Source of the DNA: Caenorhabditis remanei
Taxonomy: Eukaryota; Nematoda; Chromadorea; Rhabditida; Rhabditidae
Length of the DNA: 64,000 nt
Direction of reading: 5' to 3'
Assembly (NCBI RefSeq): GCF_010183535.1
Contig: NC_071328.1
Span: forward strand, 248,001 to 312,000
Positions within the stretch are counted from its first letter, which is position 1, and every line of letters starts with the position of its first letter. This document shows positions 22,807 to 35,395 of this stretch, piece after piece. Below the pieces are notes generated by a model. It ran no database searches, was not told where the DNA came from, and saw only the letters and a list, made by a program, of their open reading frames with translations. The position numbers were made by a program, and so were the translations under genes.

Positions 22807-25800
22807 TCACATCGGAATCTCGTCGCGTGGCAGCAATTTGAACGGATCTCCTTCGAACCACTGAAATAAAGGAATTTTGTTTATTTTTTCAAAAAATTTC
22901 AAAAGGCTTCAAAATGAATATTACGAGTCCAATAATATACCAAAATGTAGATCTCGACGAGTTCTATGTTTCTGATATAATACGGGACAGATTAGAATTC
23001 ATTATTGTATCTAAAATCACAGAGAAACTACAAATTTTGGTGCCAAGTATGCCTATTCCAACATTCTCTTACCTGCAACAACTTAACCGTCGACATATTA
23101 TTAACAAGTGGCACCAAGTAGTCAACATTCAGAATCTTCCTCGACTCCTCATAATCCGTCATCACCAATTGAACCTGTTCCGAGTTCGGATCCACTCCGG
23201 CCGCCCGTATGATTCTCTCGTATAAATGATGACTCCACATAATGACAACATGGTCGTGCGACTTTTTACTCCAATCGACAGTCGGTTTGACACCTTTTTC
23301 ATCAACCGGGAATATCAAAGACATTAGAAGAAGGGCGAGACCGTGGAGACGGAAGAAGTCTTCAGCTTTCGAGTCATCTAACACTTCATGCACTAATGTT
23401 TTACATTCATTCGGTTTATTCGTCAGATACGAAAAGAATGCCGACAGCAACTTCACATTACTTTTCAGCATTTGTGAGCATTGAGCTATTTTTGGAGCTG
23501 TCAACTTCTCCGCCACTTCATAATAATCCGCCATTTTCAACTGATTCAAGTAGGTCATTGCGAGATTCAAATTGAGAAGAGCCATCGAGTTATTCGATGT
23601 ACAGTCGTTGAGATGGAGTAGGTTGATAGCTGAGATGAAATGCTTCTCCGCGTATTCGTGTTGCCGGAAATAGCAACATTGGAGGCCCTGGAAAGATGGT
23701 GTTGTGAAATAATGATGTGTTCTAAACAATGGAAGTTCATTGAGCAGTAATCCGGATTCCAGATTCTGGGATTCTGGAATTCCAGGGTTTTTTTCGTTCC
23801 GGTTCCGGATTCCAGATTCCGGAAATCGAAAAATGTCCTTCCGTACAACTATGCTGACTTTAGACTGAAAAAATCGGTCGGTCCAACACCATTTCCGAGT
23901 AAGATAGACTGAAACTCCGGCTAACTATTTTTGATTAAGATTTTCTCAGAATGAACTAATTTCTACATTTTCTGTTGGCATAGAAACTCCCAATCCGATC
24001 GTATTCATCCTTAGTAAGGATTCCTTACCAAAACGTATTGAATATGCGGTGCAAAGTATCGATACAAGAGTGGACCACTCGATCGATGACACATTTCCAA
24101 CATATCCCTAACATTGACGAGTGTCTTCTGAGGTCTACACGCCATAACATTACAACATGCCATCATTTCCAACGTCGTCATTTTTATCATATTAATACAT
24201 CTGACAACACCGGGTTCTTGTGGTGTTCGAGTCGATTTATAGATGATTTCGTCAGCGTGTTTCACCACTAAATGATAGTATTTCTCGACACGGCCCGGGT
24301 TGGATTGGACGAGAGCTGAGATTATGTTCATGACGCATGCGAAGAGAGTCATCGACGTCTCGCCGAGCCATCTGGAAAGAGGAAAATGAGTTTTCTCTGG
24401 AATTTTAGTGATCTTAGTAGATTCCATACTTGCAAACCGGACCGGCGCGGAAATCGCTTCAAACTCAATATTATGGGCTTAAATGATCCAGAAACACATG
24501 AATTTAAAGCCAAAATTCAGGATTGCTAGCTAAAAATGAATTTTAGATATGAACATTTTAAGCTGAACCTCATTTCGAATTGATTTTAGCCGTAATTTCA
24601 GATTTTTAGATAAAAAATAGTTTGAATATACGAAATTTCAGTCGAAAATTCCAGTTTTTAGGTGAAAATGAATCCAAAATGTCTATGCTTTTTATTATAA
24701 ATCGAATTTTTAGATTTTTAGCTATTTTTCACTTAAGAATCCCCTTTTTGGCCATTTTCGCGCTTTTTGGCACTTTTTCCCGGCCCGCGGCAGAATAAAG
24801 ATCCGCCATCCGGTCCGTAGTAGGTCACAGGCGTTAAACTCGCTGAGATCTACATTTTGGTATATTTTTCAGATCATAGTATTGCGTTTTACGTATTTTG
24901 AGTGAGTTACGCCCCGGCCCGGTTGCAAGTATGGTATATTCCCTACCGAATTCCATGAATTTTCGTCTCTCCACTCGTCTGTGACTTCTGAATCTGTCTC
25001 AACAATTGTCTCGACGTTCTCGATTTTCCCTCATAAAACATATAGGCGAGTTTCGTACAAACATAGAAATCTTTAATACACTCCAAGTGTACTCTATCCT
25101 CCGGTGTCGTTTCCAATGACTTTATCATCGATCCGATTCTTGCGATTTCAGTTGCATTCGATTCTTCGTGCATCAATTGATAATTGACAAGAGTCCGTGT
25201 GATTCGGAAATATAACTCCATTTTCGGATCGCTTGATGACGAATTGATGGCTATTTGACACGCTTCGAATGCTCCTTCCACGTCTTTATCGATTTTTAGA
25301 ATTTCCTGGAAAAATGGGATTTTTGAAAACTGAAAATTTCATAAAAAATCAGGTTTTCCCTTAATTTTTATAGTAAAAATCAGAATTTCTCTCAATTTTA
25401 TAAGGATAAATCAGGTTTTTTCCTGTAAAAATGGAATTTTCACAGTTTTTAATAAATACATTTTTCAGAATGGGCGGAGCCTCTCCTCAACTCACAATAA
25501 GCTGAAACATCAATTTATTGGTGAGTACTGGATATCCACGAGACGTCGAGATCTCATGTCGGAGAGCCGATTTGATACCGGCGATAGGCCAATGTTGATC
25601 TGTAACTATGGGAGAGGGATGAAGGACAAGTGGATTCACGGATGGACAGACGGACATCCGGACTTACAGTGAATATATAGATCGGCAATCATCGATATTG
25701 CATGCATTCGATCACGTGTGTAGAATGTTCCCATTGGTAGCATTTTGTCGTACTGAAAATCTTTTTTTCAGTGAAAATGGACGGATGGATTTTGAGGAAT

Positions 25801-26839
25801 TTTAGTTTGAAAATTGGGTTTCTGAGGGATTCGAATTAGGAAAATAGGTTTTTTCTTTTGGAAATAACGATTTTAGTGATGATTTTACTTCTAAAACCAC
25901 AAAAAAAGGATTTTTGAAAAATCTTGGTCGAAAGTTTCGGAAATTCAAAATTTTTTCAGTTTTTATAGTCTCCATTAGTATTTTCAGTAAAATTTCAAAC
26001 AAAACTAACTTCAAAATGAAGAAAAAACTGAAATAATAGAGGAAAGCAGCTTTAAATCAAAAATTGTGAATTCCAGGGATTCCCGATGGATTTTGAGGGA
26101 TTTTAGATAAGAAAATAGGTTTTTTTGGTAAAAAGTAAGAAATGCACTCAGTTTTGACTGAAAATAACGATTGGTCATGGTTTTGTGAATTTCAGACTGA
26201 AAACACTCAATAATTCGAATTTTTACGAAATTTTTAATACTTGGAAAGAAAAACTAGTTGAAAGCAACGTTTTAAAAAGAAAATCTTATTTTAATCATTT
26301 TAATTTAAAAAAGAAGCAAAAATTCGTCGCCTTTTACTCAAAAATTGTTTTTCAATGAAAAAACACAATTTTGAATGAATTTCCACCTCTCAAAACACTC
26401 ACCGCAATCTGAAGATGTGTCTTGGCCAATTCTGAATTTTCCGTGTAGAAAAACAGTAATTTTCCTAATTGTAAATTGCAAATCGCCTGCATTTCGTCGT
26501 TTATCTGCAGGGTGAGGGAGCTCTGGAATAAATATAGTGTTTAGAGGGTTTTCTTGAGGATTTCATCAAATTTAAATGCTTTTTTGCGTTTTTGAGCATT
26601 TTTTGAGTGGGAAATCAGGTTTTTTGAATTTTTTAGAAAACAAATTTTTTTGAAGAAATTAATTTTTAAACGAATTTTTCATGCATTTTTTATATTTTTG
26701 AGCAATTTCATTATATTTTTTATTAATTTTCAACGCCTACCCTTGCACATTTGATAGCCATTTTTAGTTTTGGTGGTTCCTGTGTTCGCAGCGCTTCCGC
26801 CATTCCCAACAGCGCTTTTGCCACTTCATTTTGGCTCAT
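22807..26839 (-). CDS. mau-2: MAU2/SCC4 cohesin-loader subunit
   Basis: Eight exons: 26839-26741, 26522-26403, 25752-25668, 25599-25496, 25305-24947, 24371-24029, 23687-23073, 22860-22807 (1779 nt, 592 aa), all GT/AG and in frame. The product is a mostly helical TPR-like protein. It starts MSQNEVAKALLGMAEALRTQ and continues into the EPPKLKMAIKCA stretch typical of MAU2; later segments include ADLYIHYQHWPIAGIKSALR and WLGETSMTLFACVMNII. With the SCC2/NIPBL partner it loads cohesin on chromatin; C. elegans mau-2 was also described in cell and axon migration. The length matches my memory of the C. elegans protein (about 593). ATG is preceded by TTTTTGCAGGAAA, consistent with trans-splicing. The intron 24948-24370 in genomic terms (24372-24946) holds a TIR element. 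The gene is divergent from lin-10 and convergent with ins-18. Confidence 0.93.
24425..24934. mobile_element. TIR element, ACTTGCAACCGG class, best-preserved copy
   Basis: In a mau-2 intron. The left end reads CATACTTGCAAACCGGACCG and the right end CGGCCCGGTTGCAAGTATG, a clear terminal inverted repeat. Subterminal CAATATTATGGGCT and AGATCTACATTTTGGTAT words match the copies at 8843-9462, 32305-32680 and 51528-52147. About 510 bp, non-coding; a MITE. A half copy is also present at about 22918-22990 in the last mau-2 intron. Confidence 0.8.
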
Positions 26840-27789
26840 TTTCCTGCAAAAATTTATTATTTTTTAATTTTTCATTTCAAAAATCAAAAATTCCCTGAAA
26901 TTTGATATCAAATAAGCTTTTATTCGAATCTGGCGGCTTGGAAATATCGAAAAAACAGAAAATCCGATTGGGGTCAGTAAGTGCGCTCTACTGCTCTCCT
27001 GATTTGTTTTGGCGCTGGGAAGCGGCAAATCAGGGTTTTCAAGGTGAAATCTAGTTTTTTAAGAAAAGAAAATGTGAAGAACGTGTTCAGAAGAAAGTAA
27101 GGAGCAGTTTGATATATAAAACTTTTATTTTTCATAAGAAATGCGAGTGGAAAAATTTAAAAGATATGGAAATTTCCTTAAGCATTGTAACCGACAAGCT
27201 GTTCTTGTTGTTTTCAATGGTTAGACACAATAAATAACTATTTTTAACGTTATTTATTTTTTGAAAAACCCGAATTAGTGACATTTTCAGAAAAATAGTA
27301 TAGTTTGGAAAAAAAACTGAAATTTCAGCACCCCTCTAAAAATTTATATAATATTCTTCAGATGTTTGATGGATTAGAATTGTTGCAATATCCAAAGTCC
27401 ATGAATAAATAAATGGTCTCATTGAAATTCCATTGAAGCCTCCGGATACGATGCGAAAAGGACGTTGTAAGCATACTTAATTAGACTTTTGCATATTCGG
27501 ACATCCGGATAACTGGATTGACATTTGGACAGAGATTACATAATTCTGAAAACTTACAAAATTTTGACAATAGAGCGCAAATGCGTCATTTCCGAGTTCA
27601 CAAAGTGAAACTGATAAGTTTTTAACAACCTGTCATTAAACACATTCTTTTTGTCAAATTGACACATCAATACGTGTCTTGTAATGTTCACATAGGTGTC
27701 AATTCAAGGAGCATCACCGTGACACAGCAACAAAATTATTTTTGTTTAACTTGTGTTTAACTTTTTCAGCGAAAAATTCAAAAAATTTG

Positions 27790-28045
27790 GTCCCCTAGGC
27801 TTCATTTTTGGACCATTTGCTTTACATTTGTATTTTTCTGGTAGATCAAAACTTGATCTTTATTTTTGTAGCTAACAATTTTTGATAGCTTCGCCCACTT
27901 TTGAGATATGCGCCTTAAAAACTTTTTCGACCTGCACCATACTTTCAAGCTCCGTATATCAAAAGCCTGCTGCAGAGCTATCAAAAAGTTGTTGACTACA
28001 AAAATAAAGATCTACATTTGATTTAACACAAGAATGTCAAGTTAT
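27790..28045. repeat. Palindromic GTCAACTAC element
   Basis: The left arm has CTGGTAGATCAAAACTTGAT, then TTTTTGATAGCTTCGCCC and TTTTGAGATATGCG; the right arm is the near-complement (GAGCTATCAAAAAGTTGTTG, then TAAAGATCTACATTTGAT). No GACGCAG core in this copy. Confidence 0.7.
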
Positions 28046-28309
28046 TTTTCGTTTTTCCTCATTTTTTGAAATATTCTCACGATCCTGAGAAAAAAGAGTC
28101 ATAAGTGGTGTGTAGAGTAAATATGATTGTTTTGAGTAATCCTACTTGTAGATCAAATTTATCCCACTTTTTTAAAAAATTTTCTGCTCAACACCCCAGT
28201 CCTGAATAAGGATGTGATGATTTTCACAGATTTCCAAACAGCTAACTTTGAAGAGGTGTTGTGCTTGAGATTGCCATCAATTTTTTCGAATTTTTTTTTC
28301 ATCATGTCC

Positions 28310-28600
28310 CCTAAGCGTCACTTTTTGTCCCAAAATGTCCTAAATTCATATTTTTCTGATAGATCAAAACAAGATCTTTATTTTTGTAGTTGACAATTTT
28401 TTGATAGCTCTGCAGTGTTTTGAGATACGGAGGTTTAAATTTTGGCGCTCTTCAATGCGGAGGGAGAGGGGCAGAGAGAGCTCTCAGCTTTTAAGCCTCA
28501 TATCTCAAAAACTTACAGAGCTATCAAAAAGTTGTCAACTACAAAAATAATGGTTTAGACTTCATCTACCAAAAAAATATAATTTTAAAATGTTTTGAGT
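28310..28600. repeat. Palindromic GTCAACTAC element
   Basis: Left arm TTTTTGTAGTTGACAATTTT with GATAGCTCTGC; right arm GAGCTATCAAAAAGTTGTCA and ACTACAAAAATAA. The core is GGAGAGGGGCAGAGAGAGCT rather than the exact GACGCAG word. Isolated arms follow at about 28675-28735 and 28850-28905. Confidence 0.7.
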
Positions 28601-29163
28601 AAAAAATAAGGCTTGGAGATAGTCAGGAACATGACCCTTCGCTGTGGTGCGAACAACCAATATTTCGCCCACTTTTGAGAGCACATATCTCAAAAGTGGG
28701 CGGAGCTATCAAAAAGTTGTCAACTAAAAAAATTAAGCTCTTGACTTGCTCTATAATATATCCAAATTTCAGTATTCAGTAGCAATCAATTTTTTGGTGA
28801 CAATCTTCCAAACTTTAGTTAGATGCTTGTAGTACCTCCTATATTTTTGAAGGCGCATATCTCAAAAGTGGACGGAGCTATCAAAAAATTATCAACTACC
28901 GAAATGAAAATTGAGACCTAATTTCCCATAATTAAAGACATTCAGAACATAATATAAGCCTTCTTATGCGTGTTCTGAACAAATAAAGGAATCGTCTGTG
29001 AACCCTAGTGTCCGGATGTCCCCGGTTAGCATGTTATCTATATCCCTCAGATTTTATAATAATCCAAGTTTTCCAAAAAATCTGAATAGAATCTTACCTA
29101 CACATACATAATCCTTCTCCTCAGTGTCCTCTCAAAAGTGTCAATAGAGAAAGAGAGAGCGAA

Positions 29164-29327
29164 GAGACGCAGACACGCTCTCTTTCTCTGCTCCCACTTA
29201 CTCTCTCACCTCTAAATGATCGATAGAATGGGTGTAGAAGCGACACGGCGGGGAGTGTTCTCCTTCTCTTCGAATCGCTATACTCTCTGCGTCTCTCCAC
29301 TCTTTCTCTCTCATTGTCTGCGTCTCT
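29164..29327. promoter_or_regulatory. Cluster of CTGCGTCTCT / AGAGACGCAG motifs
   Basis: GAGACGCAG at 29164-29172, CTGCGTCTCT at 29287-29296 and again at 29318-29327, inside pyrimidine-rich DNA. CTGCGTCT is a word I recall as over-represented in Caenorhabditis promoters. The site is 2.3 kb upstream of mau-2 and far from lin-10, so its target is unclear. Single copies also sit at 30317-30325 and 35436-35445, at 37127-37136 (118 bases before the lin-10 start) and at 57827-57836 (upstream of spr-4). Confidence 0.4.
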
Positions 29328-31387
29328 CACTCTCTCTCTTCTGAAGGGGAAGAAGACGTCCCGAGGAGCCCGGGGGGCTCTGTGAGCCTTCTATCTTTTC
29401 TCGCATTTTATTTTCCCACAATTTCTCTCTCTTTCCCTCTCCCTCCGGCCATCTATTTTCTGGAATAGCCAACACAAGCGGAGAGGGAGCTCATTTATTT
29501 CATTTGACCATTTATTCATCTTTTTCTCCTTTTTTCTCTTTTAGTTTCAATTTTAATGGAATTCCCGTAAATCCACACATTAGCCTCGTAAATCTACACA
29601 CTTTTAGCATTTTAATATATTGAACTAAAAATTGCGTAAATTCACTCTAAAAATTCGTAAATCGACACGTTTTTTTTACGTAAACGTTGTTTTTTTTCTC
29701 GAAAATGAATATATTGCCGTCAATCCACACTTAGGATCGTAAATCAACACGTTAAAGTTTTAAGGTTGTAATTTCACAACGATTTTGCACAAAAACCCCC
29801 GTAAATCCACACCTAAATCCGTAAATCGACGCTCAACCCGTAAAAAGCAGTTTTTAGTTTAATTTTATATTAAAATTGTGGTTTTCTGAAATTTAATTAA
29901 TTTTTTGAAAATTTGTCATTAGAGCGCATTTTCTTGTACGTTAACTAATTGTAATTACTTAGAATTTAGAAAAACCCACAAAAAGACATTTTTTGAAAAT
30001 TTTGTGCCCTAAAAATATTAATTTCACTAAATTTTCTAAATTTCCACTAAAAATTTAAAACCTAGTGTTGAAAAATGTTTACAACAAATAAGTACAATGT
30101 TTATGTCTATTTTCCTGCTCATTTTCAAATTCTAGATCGTGTACTCCTCTCGGACAAGACAATTCAAATTTGTTCCCTTTTTGGGGGTTTTCAGACCTTT
30201 TTTGTCTGAAAATGACACCTTCCTATTTTTCACAAATTAGAGGGTCCCTTCACGTCATGCATACATAGTCTGTGAGTAAGAAGGGGGATAAGAAGAGATA
30301 ACGGAAGTGAGAGAGAGAGACGCAGGGATAGAGAGAGAGAGAAGGCCAAATCGATGAGAGGGGTTCTTCCTCAATGTTCGTGTACATGCACTTCCTTATC
30401 ATTATAATAACACTTGTAAATTATGAATGTTTATGTTAGATAGGTAACAGAATTCATAATAGTATTTTATGCCCTGTTATTTTAGTATGTATTCTGACAA
30501 AGAAACGCTCTTCAATGTTCTGGGTTATATTACGTTCTTAAATGTTTGACAATTATGGTAGACCAGATCTCAATTTCCATCTTTGTAGTTGACAATTTTT
30601 TGATAGCTCCGCCCACTTTTGAGATATGAGCTCTGTTCTTGAAGCTCCGAGTTCCTAACTGTCTCCAAGCCCAATTCCTTACTCAAAACGTATCGAAACT
30701 ATTTTTTTCTGGTAGATGAAGTTTAGATATTCATTTTTGTAGTTGACAACTTTTCAATAGCTCTTCTTTTGAGATATGCGCCTCAAAAACTTCTCAAACC
30801 AACGTCAAACTTTTAACCTCCATATCTCAATACCCTGCGGAGCTATCAAAAATGTGTCAACTACAAAAATATAGCTCTTAACATTGTCTACTTAACCATT
30901 ACAAATTCAAACCAAATGGAACACTATCTGTTACGCTAACAAGATCTTTACTCATACTCAGACTTCCCCCCTTCCTCGATGAAAGTGCCGGTTTCATTTT
31001 CTTTTATCTTCTCTCCTCCCTCCCCCTTGATGTTTTGTTTTATATTCCGTTTTCCGATTAAGTGAGCTTTCTCTTCTCCTTTTTCTCCTAGATTGGCTGA
31101 TTCATGCACACACATTCGAAACAACCGGAGGGTATGGGTGTTCCCACGGGAACACCCCCCTCAACTCTTCTTTTTTCGTTGTTCTTCTAGTAAGAGTTGT
31201 GTTACTCCTTTTTCACTACTTTAACTATGCGTCACTATTTTTCTAAAAAAAAGTTAGGCAGTTTTCACAAAACTTCTAGCGTTTTGGCGCTTATATTGAC
31301 TAATTTTGGAGGATTTTGAGATTGGTGGCGTAGAAATCCACAAATTCTAGGCCACGGACTTTGTCTCCCACTCAGGTATTTTTTCGC

Positions 31388-31503
31388 ACTTTGCCCACGA
31401 AATGGGCAGCATGGCCCAGAGAAAAGGGCCGCGGGGCCTGCCCTACGCCGGCACTCGTGCCGATTTTGAGGGCCACATGGCCCATTTCGTGGGCAAAGTG
31501 CCG
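31388..31503. repeat. GC-rich palindrome with 22 bp perfect arms
   Basis: The outer arms, GCACTTTGCCCACGAAATGG plus GC on the left (31388-31409) and the exact complement at 31482-31503, are perfect over 22 bp. Pairing continues imperfectly through AGCATGGCCC / GGGCCACATG. The DNA is far more GC rich than its surroundings. A related, more degenerate block is at 32045-32300 with GGCCACATGGCCC and repeated GTGCCCAACC words. Confidence 0.75.
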
Positions 31504-32304
31504 AGATTTGGTTCAACGCGCGGCATTCCTCTCCTTTCGCTCCTTACCATTTAGCACTATAATTAACCAGATTACACATTTTTGTACTTTACTACTATTT
31601 ATTCATCAAAATTGAACACAAAATAGTAATTTCAGTAATAATGGGGAGTAATAAGATAAAATAAACTAGAATTTGTCAAACTTTAAAATGGGGAATAGGA
31701 ATACAGGAGAAAAATATAATTTTCAGTAAAAGTTACAAATATACAAATTAAAACAAAAAATTTAAAGTAAACGCGAAAATTAACAGAGACGAGCAGTGGA
31801 GTAGCCGAAGCGCAAGTTGATGATGATGCTTGTATTGTTGAATTTATTTCTCGTTAAGCTGAAATTTGTCAAAAATTGAAAGATAAAAAGAAAAAAAGAA
31901 AATAGTAGCGTCTTACCTGTCTTATCGGCGGATCTGTGTAGATTGTCTCATCTTCTAATTGAACAAAGTAGCATAAAATAGAAGGACGAAAGAATTGAAA
32001 AAGAAACGAAATAAATTAGAAAAATCGTGGTGAAAAATCAGCGTGTGCTGTAGAGCGCGATTTCTCAACTTGTGCCCACTTCGGGCCAAAGTGGTGCCCA
32101 ACCGGGGCCAAACAGGTGCCCAACCCGTGCCCACATCCAACCAGCTTCTCCTTTCGGCAACCAACTCTCCAGCTTGTGCCCAACCCGCGCCAAACTAGTG
32201 CCCACTGGGCCATGTGGCCCTTTTTGTGGGCAATTTGCCCTATTCAATGGCCACATGGCCCTTTTAACATTTTCACTGCCCAACCCTCGCCAAAAAATAC
32301 CTGA

Positions 32305-32680
32305 GCACTTGCAAACCTCGTAACTCGTTTAAAACGCAATATTATGAACTGAAAAATATACCAAAATGTAGATCTCGGTGAGTTCTATGTCTCTTACATA
32401 ATAGCAGACGGATGGCAAATTGTTAATGTGCCGCAAGCCGGACTAAAATGACTGTTTGCCCATTTTGCGTTTTTTGCGTAAAAATGTCGAATTTCTGCAG
32501 TTTTTTCGAGAAACGTGGATTTTTGGTGCCATTTTGATAGATTTTTCACACTAAAGTTGCAAAAAACAAACAGGCACTCGTATTATGTCAGTAACATAGA
32601 ACTCACCGAGATCTACATTTTGATATATTTTTCAGCTCATAATATCAAGTTTGAAGCATGTTCGGTTTGTTGCAAGTATG
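32305..32680. mobile_element. TIR element, ACTTGCAACCGG class, short copy
   Basis: Left end CACTTGCAAACCTCGTAACT, right end TTTGTTGCAAGTATG. Subterminal ACCAAAATGTAGATCTCG and CGAGATCTACATTTTG words face each other. GCACTCGTATTATG in the middle is not shared with other copies. Confidence 0.7.
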
Positions 32681-34119
32681 TATGAATTATAGTTCCCTGA
32701 ATTATTATTTTTTTTGCAAAAAATGTCTAAAGATTCAGAAATTCACACATTTTGTAATTCGATATTTCTCTTCTTCTTCTTCTTTTTTCAATTTCTTTGA
32801 ACTATTGTCTCTTAAATCCACATGAAGACTCCGTAAATTCACAAAACCGTAATCTCCGTAAATTGACTCAAATGCACGTAAATCTACATGAATCCTTATC
32901 CAAAATGTTTGTATACCGTAAATCTACATGAAATTGTATGTATTCGCTTGGAGGTTGAAAGAAGCGTGTCGTGATAATAGATATAAATGAAGCCTCCGTA
33001 AATCTACTCCACCGTAATCCCTATGTACAAGATTTACGTAGTTTTCTTTTATAGCTCTCATCTCATCTATTAATGAACACCCCTTGATAATCCTCTATGG
33101 CAAACGGAAAGCGGTTCGATTTTAATTGTGTAATTTCTCTCTCTCTCTCTCTTTCCAACCAATCTATGTATCCCTTCCGACCGATAAACCGAATGATGAA
33201 TTACTTCAAGTGAGGCGATGAGAGGAAAATGAGAGAAAAATGATGAGAGAGAAGATGATATTCGAATGCTCTTTCAGTGTAATCCAGGAGAAGAGAGAAG
33301 GGTCATACATATTGATTTTTAATTGGGCTATTTGGTGGGGGTGACCAGCTCTGTGCGAAATTTTTTCGGAAAGTTTTCGAAAAAGCCTGTCAAAAATTTT
33401 TGGATATTTCTACTAAAATTTTCAAAAATTATTTAGCAAAAATAGGGTCTACCTTACTTCGTGTAGATTTACGAGAGTGCTTGTGTAGATTTACGAGAGA
33501 ACTAGTGTCGTTTTCGTGTTAAGAGCTTTACGTGTAGATTTACTGTATCTGTGGGTAGATTTACGAAGCTCGATTGCTTTGTTACTCTTTCCATGTGGAT
33601 TTACGCCACCGTTTGTAGATTTACCTTACTTTGTGTAGATTTACAAAATTTTTGAGCTTTTTTAACGCATTTTCGATTTTTGTTTATTTTTTCTTCTTCT
33701 CCGGTCTTCTCAGCTATCTTTTTTCTCTCTCTCTCTACTATCCCTAATTTTTACCGATTTTTCCAGGTATCCATATATTGCGTGCCAACAATTCATTTTT
33801 TTGCCTCCCTCCATCCAAACCACCCATTTTCTCTCCGAACAAGTATACAAATCATGGGCGCAGTGCAGTAGTGCCCCTTTCTCAATGTCTCATGGGAGAC
33901 GCTAGGCAAACATGATTTATAGTAGTACCTGTCAACCTTTTCCCTTTCTCTTTCTCCCTAAACCCGTTAGACACCTTTTTCGCCACGTTGTTCTTAGAAT
34001 TTTGAATTTAGTGACATTCTCAACAGAGCGTAGTTACACTAGTTCACTCTTCTCACAATGCAGGTGAAGCTACGCCCACCACCAAAGTTATCAGCGCCCT
34101 TGATCCCTCATTCTGCCTT

Positions 34120-34205
34120 ACATGTGTGGCCGAGTGGCTAACGCGTTCGTTTTTGATTTTGAGGGTCTCAAATTCGATTCCACATGGGTCGAAATCTTTT
34201 TTTTC
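34120..34205 (+). pseudogene. tRNA-like Pol III relic
   Basis: A textbook A box, TGGCCGAGTGG (34127-34137), is followed 33 bases later by a near B box, AATTCGATTCC (34171-34181), and then a long T run from 34197. Spacing is close to that of a class II-type tRNA without a variable arm. However, the acceptor 7-mer does not pair with the expected 3' partner, the T stem does not pair, and no anticodon stem forms, so it is not a functional tRNA. A 6 bp hairpin TTTGAG-GGT-CTCAAA lies before the B box. Likely a tRNA pseudogene or a tRNA-derived element. Confidence 0.45.
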
Positions 34206-35138
34206 TTTTTTTTTTAACATGAATCGTCTCTAGCCTAGGGACTAGAGCCTAGAGACTAGAGAAATGAAAAATTCAACCAAAAAATCGAAAACCTCATGAA
34301 TTTCAGAGCCCCTTTCTGTTTCATTTCCTCTATTTTCCCTTCAAAAACATTCCGGGGGTAAGACGAAAGAGAAAAAAAACACATAAAAATCTTAATATTG
34401 CCCCGAGTACGCTGCCCATTTACGAGCGTAAAGACGACCCGGGCGGCGGTCATTTTTCCATTTTTCAGTTAGAGCCCTTTTTACTATTCATTTTGACCCC
34501 CCGAGGGCAACCGAATTGTTATTTTCAACATTTTGAGGTTTTTAGGTTGTAAAACTATCCAGAACTGTGTCTTATTTTAACGCGAAGACTAAGAGACCAC
34601 AGGTGTGTGAGGCGTAAAGTCCGCAACGAACAAATTTGATTTTTTTTCGAGTTGCGTTGCGTACCCGTCGCGGTTTATACGACAAATCAACGTAAAAACC
34701 ATTGACAGGTCTTTTTTGGCACCGTGCCAAACGTTATGGGACGGAGCGCGTTTCCGCGACCCGTGGTCTTTTCCCCTAGACCCCGTCACTCTCCAAATAA
34801 TTTTTTCGCTTCTTTTCAATCCATCGTTCCAAGCCGAGTGATTAACAATTCTAATCTGTTCCTTATTCTTAGTCTCCCCCTTCTCAATGAGTCAGGATAC
34901 ATTGCGTCAGCTTCTTCCTCCCATCCCTTTTAATTTATAGCCATGTCCTTCAAACAGAGGACACTCTAATCTAGAAAAAGTGCACACAGCCAGCTAATCA
35001 AGGGAATTGAAATGCTCAAAGTTCTCGGTGAAGTCGCTCGTAAATCGACACTATTTGGAGATCGAAACTATTTGCTTAACCTCGAAAAATTCGAGTCTCT
35101 GGTTGAATCAGGAACAAAAAGTTTTCCTTAATGTTAAA

Positions 35139-35395
35139 GTGACAGTTCGGGGACAAGCGGGACATGCATTACCGAAACAAATGTTATTTTAGTGATCTCT
35201 GTAAAATTTGTGACGTTTCGATTCCATTGTTGACCTGATTCCGATCATTTTGATTTTTACCAAAACCGGCTTATTTTTGGACGGTTTTTGGACCAAAACT
35301 CAAATTGAACCAAAATTCGTCAATATTGAGCTCGAAACTTTGGAAATTTAGTGATGAACTCAAATTTTGCAGTTGTTTCCTATGAATCCCGATTC
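35139..35395. repeat. Dispersed repeat GACAGTTCGGGGACAAG...GGACGGTTTTTGGACC
   Basis: Shares GGGGACAAGC, GTGATCTC, TTTTTGGACGGTTTTTGGAC and TTTCCTAT words in order with 37967-38210 (same orientation, lin-10 intron 1) and, inverted, with 36599-36803. No coding frame. Confidence 0.65.

Noticed and set aside
31955..32323. Several GC-rich open frames on both strands
   Set aside because: Both strands are open because of the repeated GCCCAAC / GTTGGGC words of a GC-rich element.
34120..34205. Functional tRNA
   Set aside because: A and B boxes are present but acceptor, T and anticodon stems do not pair.
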